From CAYOSU01 sp964541255 (GTDB lineage: Bacteria; Bacillota; Clostridia; Christensenellales; CAMQZB01), in NCBI GenBank assembly GCA_964541255.1, contig CAZIPL010000025.1, forward strand, positions 1-22,039: a DNA stretch of 22,039 nt, given 5' to 3'. This document shows, piece after piece, positions 7,825-14,706 of this stretch. The translations under genes were made by a program, and so were the position numbers. The notes beneath the pieces were generated by a model. That model ran no database searches and was not told the origin of the DNA. It saw only the letters and a program-made list of their open reading frames with translations. Positions within the stretch are counted from its first letter, which is position 1. Every line of letters starts with the position of its first letter.

Positions 7825-8875
7825 GGACTTTGTTGAAAATTTGGCAAAAGAAATAGTTGCCGGCTATAAATCCACGGGCGAAATCACGAGCGAAGAGCTT
7901 TTTGACAAACTCGAAAAACGTCATATCCCGCCCGAGTGCTTTGAAAACGTATATGCGATTTTGGAAGAAAACAATATTCGCATAATCGAAACCAACGAAT
8001 ATACGAAGATAGACACGGACTTTAACGAGATCGCCGCTCAAGTGAGCGTAGACGACCCCGTGAAGATGTATTTGAAAGACATCGGAAAGGTTCCGCTTCT
8101 TTCAAGCGAAGAAGAGATTGAAGTTGCGAAACGTATGCTCGAGGGCGACGAAAACGCAAAATTGATATTGTCGGAAGCAAACCTTCGTCTTGTAGTATCA
8201 ATCGCAAAAAGGTACGTAGGAAGAGGCTTGCAGTTACTCGACCTTATACAAGAGGGTAATCTCGGCTTGATGAAAGCGGTCGAAAAGTTTGACTACACTA
8301 AGGGCTTTAAGTTCTCTACATATGCGACGTGGTGGATAAGACAAGCTATAACGAGATCTATCGCCGATCAGGCAAGAACAATAAGAATACCAGTTCATAT
8401 GGTTGAAACAATCAACCGTCAGACGAAAGCTTCGAGGGCATTGCTTCAGGAACTCGGAAGAGAACCTACGATTGCCGAGCTTGCCGAAAGGCTCAACGTA
8501 TCGGAAGAAAAGGTTCTTGAAATTCAAAAAATCGCGCTCGATCCCGTATCTTTGGAATCTCCTATCGGTGAAGAAGACGACACTCATTTGGGCGACTTCA
8601 TAGAGGACGAACACGTGATTTCTCCCGAAGAAAATATGACGAGTAAGGCACTTCGAGACCAATTTGCCGAGATTTTATCGACGTTAACGCCGAGAGAAGA
8701 AAAGGTAATAAGACTTCGTTACGGTCTTGACGACGGAAAACCCAAAACGCTCGAAGAGGTGGGAAGGGATTTCCGCGTAACGAGAGAACGTATAAGGCAG
8801 ATCGAAGCTAAGGCTTTGAGAAAACTCAGAAGCCCGACAAGAGCTAAAAAATTCAAAGAGTTCGAAAACGAATAA
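7814..8875 (+). CDS. rpoD: Primary-type RNA polymerase sigma factor, first tandem copy
   Basis: Sigma-70/SigA family subunit directing RNA polymerase to promoters. The start is the ATG at 7814, with AGGGGG 10 nt upstream inside dnaG; an in-frame ATG at 7790 has no such site. The 353-residue protein has region 1.1 (about 1-60), 1.2 (DDPVKMYLKDIG, 80-91), region 2 including FSTYATWWIRQAITRSIADQ with Q177/T180 for the -10 box, region 3 (GREPTIAELAERL) and region 4.2 (VTRERIRQIEAKALRKLR). Compared with E. coli sigma-70 and the second copy, the residue before VTRER is Arg321 instead of Asp, and the end of the helix reads LRSP instead of LRHP. It could be a second vegetative sigma or a specialised paralogue. 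Confidence 0.94.
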   Translation: MEIKDFVENLAKEIVAGYKSTGEITSEELFDKLEKRHIPPECFENVYAILEENNIRIIETNEYTKIDTDFNEIAAQVSVDDPVKMYLKDIGKVPLLSSEEEIEVAKRMLEGDENAKLILSEANLRLVVSIAKRYVGRGLQLLDLIQEGNLGLMKAVEKFDYTKGFKFSTYATWWIRQAITRSIADQARTIRIPVHMVETINRQTKASRALLQELGREPTIAELAERLNVSEEKVLEIQKIALDPVSLESPIGEEDDTHLGDFIEDEHVISPEENMTSKALRDQFAEILSTLTPREEKVIRLRYGLDDGKPKTLEEVGRDFRVTRERIRQIEAKALRKLRSPTRAKKFKEFENE

Positions 8876-8888
8876 ATCAAAAATAATT

Positions 8889-8902
8889 GCCTATATTTAG
8901 GC
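8889..8902 (+). other. Palindromic spacer element after sigma copy 1
   Basis: GCCTA-TATT-TAGGC forms a 5-bp stem with a 4-nt loop in the 49-nt gap between the two sigma genes. A closely related string follows the second sigma gene (see 10015-10036). It could be an RNA hairpin, a processing site or a binding site. Confidence 0.5.
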
Positions 8903-8924
8903 GTGTAATAAAGGACAGCATATA

Positions 8925-10004
8925 ATGACCGACTTACAAGAAGTAACAAAGATAAGCGCAGTTGCCTCGCTTATTGAAGAGGGAAAGAAAACAGGCAAGG
9001 TAACTGCGGATGAAATATTCGATCATCTCGAAAAGCTCGATTTGTCGCCCGATAAGATAGACGAAGTATATCAACAGCTTGAAGAGAACAATATCAAAAT
9101 CATCGACGATACGGACGAGCTACTCAAAGAAGAAATATCTGCCGAAATAGCAAACGAACTGTATACCGACGATTTGGGTATCAACGACCCCGTCAAACTA
9201 TACTTAAAAGACATCGGAAAAGTTCCTCTTCTATCTACGGAGGAAGAGATCAAAACCGCTCAGCAGATGCTCGAAGGTGACGAAAACGCAAAGAGAAAGC
9301 TTGCGGAAGCTAACCTTCGTCTTGTAGTATCTATTGCAAAAAGATATGTAGGAAGAGGCTTGCAGCTTCTTGACCTTGTTCAAGAGGGCAATATGGGACT
9401 AATGAAAGCCATCGAGAAGTTTGACTATACCAAAGGCTTCAAGTTTTCTACATACGCAACGTGGTGGATAAGACAGTCTATCACAAGAGCAATTGCCGAT
9501 CAAGCGAGAACAATTCGAGTTCCCGTGCATATGGTCGAAACGATAAACAGAAAAACCCGTGCGACAAGAGTTCTTCTCCAACGCTTGGGAAGAGAGCCGA
9601 CAATCGAAGAAATTGCCGAAGAAATGGGCGTTCCCGTTGACAGAGTTCTCGAGATTCAAAGAATCGCGTTAGACCCGGTATCTCTCGAAACACCGATTGG
9701 CGAAGAAGAGGATACTCACCTTGGCGATTTTATCGAAGACGAAACGTCGATATCGCCCACGGATTTAGTATCCAATCAAATGCTTAAAGAAAAGCTTATT
9801 TCCGTTCTTTCGACGTTAACGCCGAGAGAAGAAAAGGTAATAAGACTTCGTTACGGTCTTGATGACGGAAAACCCAAAACGCTCGAAGAAGTCGGCAAAG
9901 AGTTTGATGTCACGAGAGAGCGTATAAGACAGATCGAGGCTAAGGCTTTGAGAAAGCTTCGCCACCCCAAGCGCAGCGCACAGATTAAAGATTTTTCGGA
10001 ATAA
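8925..10004 (+). CDS. rpoD: Primary-type RNA polymerase sigma factor, second tandem copy
   Basis: A second complete sigma-70/SigA protein of 359 residues. The ATG at 8925 has AAAGGA 9 nt upstream. Region 1.1 is about 1-65, 1.2 is NDPVKLYLKDIG (87-98), region 2.4 reads WIRQSITRAIADQ (Ser where copy 1 and E. coli have Ala), region 3 is GREPTIEEIAEEMG, and region 4.2 reads FDVTRERIRQIEAKALRKLRHP, with the canonical Asp328 and His347. By these region 4 residues it looks the more canonical copy and may be the main housekeeping sigma. Region 1.1 has diverged clearly from copy 1 while regions 2-4 remain very alike. No convincing promoter lies in the 49-bp gap, so the two are probably co-transcribed. 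Confidence 0.94.
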   Translation: MTDLQEVTKISAVASLIEEGKKTGKVTADEIFDHLEKLDLSPDKIDEVYQQLEENNIKIIDDTDELLKEEISAEIANELYTDDLGINDPVKLYLKDIGKVPLLSTEEEIKTAQQMLEGDENAKRKLAEANLRLVVSIAKRYVGRGLQLLDLVQEGNMGLMKAIEKFDYTKGFKFSTYATWWIRQSITRAIADQARTIRVPVHMVETINRKTRATRVLLQRLGREPTIEEIAEEMGVPVDRVLEIQRIALDPVSLETPIGEEEDTHLGDFIEDETSISPTDLVSNQMLKEKLISVLSTLTPREEKVIRLRYGLDDGKPKTLEEVGKEFDVTRERIRQIEAKALRKLRHPKRSAQIKDFSE

Positions 10005-10014
10005 TCGAGTATTT

Positions 10015-10036
10015 ATTCCTAAATTTAGTGTGTTAT
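10015..10036 (+). other. Palindromic spacer element after sigma copy 2
   Basis: CTAAATTTAG (10019-10028) is a perfect 10-bp palindrome. With flanks, ATT-CCTAAATTTAG-TGTGTTAT lines up with ATTGCCTATATTTAGGCGTGTAAT after sigma copy 1, allowing two single-base gaps and three substitutions. This suggests the duplicated unit included the downstream spacer, or that the element is functional. Confidence 0.45.
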
Positions 10037-10073
10037 GCGAATAATTTAGCTTTTAAGTTGAGGCTTGCTATAA

Positions 10074-10706
10074 ATGGTTAAACGCTTTGAAGAAATAATT
10101 AAAAGAATTCCCGAATGCGACACAATGTTAGACGTCGGATGCGATCACGGGTATATATCGTACGAAGCGCTTAATCGCGGAATTGCAAAAAAGGTCGTGT
10201 GCTCCGATATATCGGCACCGTCCTTAAAAAAAGCACAAAACCTTATCGGAGAACGAGGTTCATATTACGTTGCCGACGGCATTCCGAAAAACGTAGAATT
10301 CGATTTTCTCGTAATTGCGGGAATGGGCGGACGTGAGATTATGAAGATTCTCGAAGATAGAAAACCGATGAGAGCTCTTTTACAGCCGATGAAGAATATC
10401 GATTCTTTGAGAGAGTTTTTAGTGCGTAACGGATATAAAATCAAGTCCGACGAAATTATATTTGACGGAAAGTACTATAATATTATTGTGACTGATATCG
10501 GGTTCGATACTTTATCGGAAGACGAGATCGTTTTCGGAAGAACAAATCTTCAAAATCTATCTGAAGATTTTATGTCTTATCTTGAAAACGAGCTTGATAA
10601 GACGAAAGAAATAATCATAAAAGCCACCGGGAAAAGAAAAGCCGAGCTATATGATTATATTAAAAAAATAGAAGCTATTAAGCGGAGAAAACAAAATGAT
10701 AATTAA
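10074..10706 (+). CDS. trmK: tRNA (adenine(22)-N1)-methyltransferase TrmK
   Basis: Uses S-adenosylmethionine to methylate N1 of adenine 22 in the D-loop region of tRNA. The Rossmann methyltransferase motif I is LDVGCDHGYIS (19-29), followed by VVCSDISAPSLKKAQ (41-55) and the family signature IAGMGGREI (81-89). The C-terminal part is a lysine-rich coiled-coil-like helix. Its 210 residues are close to the usual 225-235. It follows the sigma pair by 69 nt with a weak TTGAGG ribosome-binding site, and overlaps the Nif3-like gene by 11 nt. The order rpoD-trmK-nif3 is widely conserved in Bacillota (yqfN and yqfO in Bacillus subtilis). Confidence 0.92.
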   Translation: MVKRFEEIIKRIPECDTMLDVGCDHGYISYEALNRGIAKKVVCSDISAPSLKKAQNLIGERGSYYVADGIPKNVEFDFLVIAGMGGREIMKILEDRKPMRALLQPMKNIDSLREFLVRNGYKIKSDEIIFDGKYYNIIVTDIGFDTLSEDEIVFGRTNLQNLSEDFMSYLENELDKTKEIIIKATGKRKAELYDYIKKIEAIKRRKQNDN

Positions 10707-11466
10707 AGAAATAATTAAAAAAATAGAAGAATTTGCCCCGCTTGGTATCTCGAAAGATTTGATTTCGAAAGGGGATTACGATAACAGCGGATTTCTTATC
10801 GGAGACAGAAACGTCGAAGCAGACGGAGCTGTCGTTACGATTGACGTATCGAACGATGCTGTCGATATAGCTTTGGAAAAAGGCTGCAATTTGATTATTT
10901 CCCATCATCCCTTCATATATTCTCCGATTTCTTCCGTGACGGAGGATGATTACAAAGGAAGACTCATTCGTCGTCTTATTCAAAACGGCATAAGCGTATA
11001 TTCCTCTCATTTGCCTTCCGATATGACAAAAGGCGGAATAGACGACTTGTTTTCCGAATATTTCGACGGAGAAGTTGTTTCGAAAATGATTGACGAAGAA
11101 ACTTATTCATACGGAAAAATCAGAGAAATTCAGCCCGTTTCGATAGAAGAATTGATCGAGAAACTAAAAAAAGACTTTTCGTCTGTAAAATACTTCAATG
11201 GCGAAAAAACGGATATTAGTAGCGTAGCGACTTTTTGCGGTAAAGCTTCCGGAAGAGACGTTAAGTTTGCAATTAACAACAATGCCGAGCTTTTTGTGTC
11301 GTGCGATATAGATCATCAACACCTTGTCGAGCTTAAAGAAAACGGAATTTCCGTTATCGAGCTAAACCACGGCGAAAGTGAATTCTTCTTTTTCAAGAAG
11401 ATTTTCGAAAACTTAGATATAGGCGTTGATAAATATATATGCGAATCGGATTTCAGACTGATTTAG
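10696..11466 (+). CDS. Nif3-like dinuclear metal-centre protein (YqfO family)
   Basis: Conserved cytoplasmic protein that forms a toroidal hexamer with a two-metal site; its exact job is unsettled (often annotated GTP cyclohydrolase 1 type 2 homologue). Metal-ligand motifs are present: IISHHPF (H70, H71), SSHLPSD (H105, D109) and NHGESE near the C-terminus (H225, E227). At 256 residues it is the short form, lacking the inserted PII-like middle domain of the roughly 370-residue Bacillus protein. Translation is probably coupled to trmK, whose stop lies inside this gene; GGAG precedes the ATG. Confidence 0.9.
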   Translation: MIIKEIIKKIEEFAPLGISKDLISKGDYDNSGFLIGDRNVEADGAVVTIDVSNDAVDIALEKGCNLIISHHPFIYSPISSVTEDDYKGRLIRRLIQNGISVYSSHLPSDMTKGGIDDLFSEYFDGEVVSKMIDEETYSYGKIREIQPVSIEELIEKLKKDFSSVKYFNGEKTDISSVATFCGKASGRDVKFAINNNAELFVSCDIDHQHLVELKENGISVIELNHGESEFFFFKKIFENLDIGVDKYICESDFRLI

Positions 11467-11490
11467 CATTCAAATTAAAATAAAATGAGG

Positions 11491-11506
11491 AGTTGCATAT
11501 GCGACT
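11491..11506 (+). promoter_or_regulatory. Leader hairpin and possible 26-codon overlapping ORF
   Basis: AGTTGC-ATAT-GCGACT forms a 6-bp stem (one G-U pair) just before the zinc-ribbon gene. The ATG in its loop (11499) has a good GAGGAG site at 11487-11492 and opens a 26-codon frame ending at 11579, inside the downstream gene in another frame. The main gene has its own AAGGAG at 11511-11516. The short frame may be chance. Confidence 0.3.
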
Positions 11507-11523
11507 TCTGAAGGAGATAAACT

Positions 11524-12225
11524 ATGTATCAAGAGATTTTGGACTATCAGAGAAAAGAAAAGGAATTGATCGATCTTGAAAAGAGCTTGTCGCAAAGCGA
11601 TGAGAGAAGAAAACTCGTAAAAGCAAGGTCTTTTTTGCAAGACGTAGACAAAAATATTAAGGAAATGGACGATAAAGCGGCAGCGCTTAATTCCAATTTT
11701 GCTCTTTTGAGAAATAAGATCGAAAAGCTTTCCGCTGAACTTAACGAATATCTTGCATTACTTAATAAAAGCGCGGACGAAGCCGAGATCAATTATTTCG
11801 TTAAAAAGGTGGCAAAACTCGACGAAGAACTTTCTTCCGCAGAAAACGATGCTTCCAAGATTATTGCAGACGTAAAAACGCTTTTAATATCTTTTGACGA
11901 CTATAAAAAGAAAGTTAAAAGCGCGAAAGAAGAGTTTGAATCATATAAGAAAAAATACGACGACCTCAAAAAATCTCATCAAGGGGATTTCGATAGAATA
12001 AGAGGAGAGCTTTCTTCCATAGAAAAGAACATTCCGACAAACGATAAAGATGTTTTTGCGCTATATAAAAAGGTTCGCGAGAAAAAGATTTATCCCGCTA
12101 TCGTTGCTGTGAACGGCGAATCTTGCGGAGGTTGCAGAATGGAACTTTCGATGAATATGATGTCTAAGCTCAAAGAAAAACACGTAATCGAATGCGAAGA
12201 GTGCGGTAGAATCATTTATAAATAA
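11524..12225 (+). CDS. Coiled-coil protein with C-terminal C4 zinc ribbon
   Basis: A 233-residue protein of the DUF164 / zf-RING_7 type. Residues 1 to about 170 are a long, charged, heptad-like coiled coil rich in Lys, Glu, Asp and Leu. The C-terminal zinc ribbon uses CGGC (C201, C204) and CEEC (C224, C227). Members of this family are predicted to bind nucleic acid, but I do not assign a reaction. It is the last gene of the dnaG-rpoD-trmK-nif3 series, 57 nt after the Nif3-like gene, and often follows nif3 in other Bacillota. AAGGAG gives a 7-nt spacer to the ATG. Confidence 0.85.
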   Translation: MYQEILDYQRKEKELIDLEKSLSQSDERRKLVKARSFLQDVDKNIKEMDDKAAALNSNFALLRNKIEKLSAELNEYLALLNKSADEAEINYFVKKVAKLDEELSSAENDASKIIADVKTLLISFDDYKKKVKSAKEEFESYKKKYDDLKKSHQGDFDRIRGELSSIEKNIPTNDKDVFALYKKVREKKIYPAIVAVNGESCGGCRMELSMNMMSKLKEKHVIECEECGRIIYK

Positions 12226-12230
12226 TCAAT

Positions 12231-12267
12231 AAAAAGCGTGTAGGCTTAAAAACTTACACGCTTTTTT
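12231..12267. terminator. Bidirectional intrinsic terminator
   Basis: AAAAAGCGTGTA (12231-12242) is perfectly complementary to TACACGCTTTTT (12255-12266), with a 12-nt loop. T-tracts occur on both strands. It ends the dnaG operon (plus) and the PIG-L gene (minus), which converge here. Confidence 0.93.
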
Positions 12268-12311
12268 AGTATCGATATTTTATTTACTTAAAACGAAAGG
12301 AAGAATAATAG

Positions 12312-13082
12312 TTAGATTTCGCTTCCTTCAGGTATGCAGTGTGACAAGAATTTCGTTACGACTCTATAGCGTTCCGCATATTTACATCCCGCATGAACGC
12401 CTGCTCTTATCGCACGTATTTTAAAGAACGTTTCGAAGCTCTTGAATTCTTCTTCAGAGAACTGTGATTTATGGTGGCGTATTGCTCTAATTTGCGTTTC
12501 AAGGTCTGCTTTCGTCACTTTGACGTACCTATTCGGCTTATCGGTATTATAAAAAGCCATTTCTTTGATGTCGAACGGGGCGTCGTCGCCCAATCTATTT
12601 TTGACAACCCCCGCATTTCCCGAATAGAGGATCGAATGCTCTGCCGCAACGCCTACCTTTTGGTGGTCTATATGGCATTCGGTGAGAGTTCTTCCGTCAA
12701 CTGCGATAACGACATCGGGCTTAATTTTCAAGATTTCCTTTGCGATCGCTCTCGCAGCGTCTTCAGTATCGTATTCTCCGCCGTCAAAGAATGGTAAGAA
12801 AATGACGTGGTTTTCGTCGATTCCGTATTCCTTTTTTGCGGCAAGCTCTTCTTTTTGTCTATGCGGAACGGTATATTCGGGGCGATACTCGGAGTCGCCG
12901 TAACGACCGTCCGTTACGTTAAGTATAAAAACCTCCTTGCCTTCTCGCATAAGCCTTGAGATAAACGCTCCGCAGCTAACGTCGGTATCGTCCGGGTGAG
13001 GGCTGACGAAAAGATATCTTTCAAATCCGTCCATTGGCGGAATAGGGAACGCTTTTTTATAAATCGTCGTGAAAATGCTCAT
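12312..13082 (-). CDS. PIG-L family zinc-dependent deacetylase (LmbE-like)
   Basis: Predicted metal-dependent N-deacetylase acting on an N-acetylated sugar or sugar conjugate; substrates in this family include GlcNAc-inositol (MshB), bacillithiol precursors (BshB) and diacetylchitobiose. The zinc site is visible as SPHPDDTDVSCG (H29, D31, D32) and ECHIDHQ (H137, H140). At 256 residues it is typical. The start is the ATG at 13082, with AAGGAGA 5 nt upstream; longer readings to 13118 lack such a site and overlap the -10 box. No signal peptide is seen. There is no bshA or bshC nearby, so a bacillithiol role is unsupported. Confidence 0.88.
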   Translation of the reverse strand: MSIFTTIYKKAFPIPPMDGFERYLFVSPHPDDTDVSCGAFISRLMREGKEVFILNVTDGRYGDSEYRPEYTVPHRQKEELAAKKEYGIDENHVIFLPFFDGGEYDTEDAARAIAKEILKIKPDVVIAVDGRTLTECHIDHQKVGVAAEHSILYSGNAGVVKNRLGDDAPFDIKEMAFYNTDKPNRYVKVTKADLETQIRAIRHHKSQFSEEEFKSFETFFKIRAIRAGVHAGCKYAERYRVVTKFLSHCIPEGSEI

Positions 13083-13117
13083 AGTTTTCTCCTTGAAGAT
13101 CAAATCTTTATATATCA

Positions 13118-13145
13118 ATTATACACCCGATTTTCAAAAAATCAA
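13118..13145 (-). promoter_or_regulatory. PIG-L gene promoter
   Basis: On the minus strand, TTGATT (13145-13140), 16 nt, then a perfect TATAAT (13123-13118). Confidence 0.7.
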
Positions 13146-13148
13146 TAG

Positions 13149-13177
13149 TTGTTTTTTATTTATCTTTGTGGTAAAAT
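13149..13177 (+). promoter_or_regulatory. cdd promoter
   Basis: TTGTTT (13149-13154), 17 nt, TAAAAT (13172-13177), with TGG before the -10 box (extended -10). Its -35 box is only 3 bp from the -35 box of the divergent PIG-L promoter. Confidence 0.7.
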
Positions 13178-13210
13178 AGCATTGGAATAAAATATTATCG
13201 GAGAAAGTCT

Positions 13211-13633
13211 ATGAATATAGAACAGTTGATAAAAGATGCGATAAATGCTCGTGAAAAATCCTATTCGCCTTATTCTCATTTTAAAGTGGGAGCCGCTCTT
13301 TATACGAAAGACGGAAAAACGTATACGGGCTGCAATATAGAAAATATCGGTTTTACCGCGACAAGCTGTGCCGAAAGAACTGCGTTTTTCAAAGCTGTTT
13401 CGGAAGGTGACATGGTGTTTCGTGCTATTGCCGTTGTCGGAGGACTTGACGGAGAGGAAATTTCGACGTATGCAATGCCGTGTGGAGTTTGTAGGCAAGT
13501 TATGCTCGAGTTTTGCGATCCCGATACTTTCAAAGTTATCGTAGCAAAAAGCGAGACCGATTATAAGGAATTTTTGCTTAAAGACATAATCCCCGAATAT
13601 TTTGCTCCGACAAATCAAAAAATAGGCGTATAA
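13211..13633 (+). CDS. cdd: Cytidine deaminase
   Basis: Deaminates cytidine and deoxycytidine to uridine and deoxyuridine in pyrimidine salvage (cytoplasm; the small form is a tetramer). The zinc and catalytic residues are in TSCAERTAF (C53, E55) and MPCGVCRQ (C91, C94); YSPYSHFKVGAAL (18-30) and GCNIEN (40-45) form the substrate site. At 140 residues it is the standard small bacterial form. GGAGAAAG precedes the ATG. It is the first gene of a two-gene unit, 11 nt ahead of the thioredoxin-reductase-like gene. Confidence 0.95.
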   Translation: MNIEQLIKDAINAREKSYSPYSHFKVGAALYTKDGKTYTGCNIENIGFTATSCAERTAFFKAVSEGDMVFRAIAVVGGLDGEEISTYAMPCGVCRQVMLEFCDPDTFKVIVAKSETDYKEFLLKDIIPEYFAPTNQKIGV

Positions 13634-13644
13634 CGGAGGGAAAT

Positions 13645-14538
13645 TTGAAAAACTACGACGTAATAATTATAGGTGGCGGTCCAAGCGGTATGACTGCGGC
13701 ACTATACCTTTTGCGAAGCGGCAAAAGCGTTCTTCTTGCCGAAAAGACCGTTCTCGGGGGACAAACAAATAACACAGGAGTTATAGAAAACTATCCGTCC
13801 GTAATCGGGAAAACGGGATTTGAGCTTTCGTATGAGCTTTCTAAGCAGTGTAAGGACGCAGGTCTTGAAATCAAATACGGCACCGTCACGGTGAAGGATC
13901 TCACTTCCGATAAAAAGATTTTCGAAATCTCGGGGGAAGAGTATTCGTGCGATAGCGTTGTTATCGCAAGCGGAGCGTTGCCTCGAAAACTTGGCATAAA
14001 AAACGAAGAAGAATTGATCGGAAAGGGTATATCTTTTTGCGCTCATTGCGACGGCTATTTTTTCAAGGGAAAAGATGTTTCTGTCGTCGGAGGTGGAGAT
14101 ACTGCGTTGACAGATGCTTTATATCTTTCGGGTATTTGCCGAAAGGTATATCTTATCCATAGAAGAAACGAGTTCCGCGGAACGAAGAAATATATCGACG
14201 AACTAAATAAACGCGATAACGTCGAATTTATTCTTTCTTCCGAAGTTTTAGAAATAAAAGGTGAAGATATTCTTGAAAGTATCGTAATTAAAAACGGTGA
14301 TAAGAAGCGTGAAATCTTTGTATCGGCACTTTTCGAAGCGGTAGGTATTATACCGTGTAATGACTTTGATGTCGAAAAAGACGAAAACGGTTTTATTAAA
14401 GTAGATAAAAACAAGCGCACTTCGATAAAAAACGTTTATGCCGTAGGCGATGTTACCGATTCGCCTCTTCGACAGATTGTAACTGCTTGTGCGGACGGTG
14501 CGATTGCGGCAAATGCGATTACAAATTTACTTGATTGA
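13645..14538 (+). CDS. trxB: Thioredoxin reductase-like FAD/NAD(P) oxidoreductase
   Basis: Flavoprotein that passes electrons from a nicotinamide cofactor through FAD to a redox-active CxxC, normally reducing thioredoxin. It has GGGPSGMTAA (FAD, 10-19), CAHCDG (C132, C135), GGGDTAL (149-155), HRRNEFRG (172-179, the usual NADPH-binding form) and YAVGDVTD for the FAD ribityl chain. At 297 residues it is slightly short of the usual 305-320. The start is TTG at 13645, with GGAGGG 4 nt upstream; no ATG is available without losing the FAD motif. No thioredoxin gene is adjacent, so the partner could be another small redox protein. Probably co-transcribed with cdd. Confidence 0.9.
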   Translation: MKNYDVIIIGGGPSGMTAALYLLRSGKSVLLAEKTVLGGQTNNTGVIENYPSVIGKTGFELSYELSKQCKDAGLEIKYGTVTVKDLTSDKKIFEISGEEYSCDSVVIASGALPRKLGIKNEEELIGKGISFCAHCDGYFFKGKDVSVVGGGDTALTDALYLSGICRKVYLIHRRNEFRGTKKYIDELNKRDNVEFILSSEVLEIKGEDILESIVIKNGDKKREIFVSALFEAVGIIPCNDFDVEKDENGFIKVDKNKRTSIKNVYAVGDVTDSPLRQIVTACADGAIAANAITNLLD

Positions 14539-14600
14539 TTTCGGTCTTTTTCATAAAATGTGAGTAAAAAGCCCAATATAAAAGTAGATGCCAAAAAAGA

Positions 14601-14640
14601 AGAACAGGTGTGACCGAAATCATACCTGTTCTGTTTTATT
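14601..14640. terminator. Bidirectional intrinsic terminator
   Basis: AGAACAGGTGTG (14601-14612) pairs with CATACCTGTTCT (14621-14632), with one G-T wobble and an 8-nt loop. GTTTTATT follows on the plus strand, and a T-run (from AAAAAA at 14593-14598) follows on the minus strand. It lies between the converging trxB-like and glycoside hydrolase genes. The loop region is also complementary to 14537-14546. Confidence 0.85.
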
Positions 14641-14706
14641 CTTATTGTTTTATAAACGCAGAGCTATCTGCTGTATTATTAAAGAACAAACACTACTTTT
14701 TGCGCT

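Noticed and set aside
7482..8041. Minus-strand open frames across the dnaG-rpoD junction
   Set aside because: They are shadows of two well-supported genes on the plus strand, with no ribosome-binding site or domain signal.
12471..12903. Plus-strand open frames within the PIG-L gene
   Set aside because: They are antisense to a gene with intact HPDD and HIDH zinc motifs. There is no promoter or ribosome-binding site on the plus strand, and the bidirectional terminator at 12231-12267 fits converging genes.
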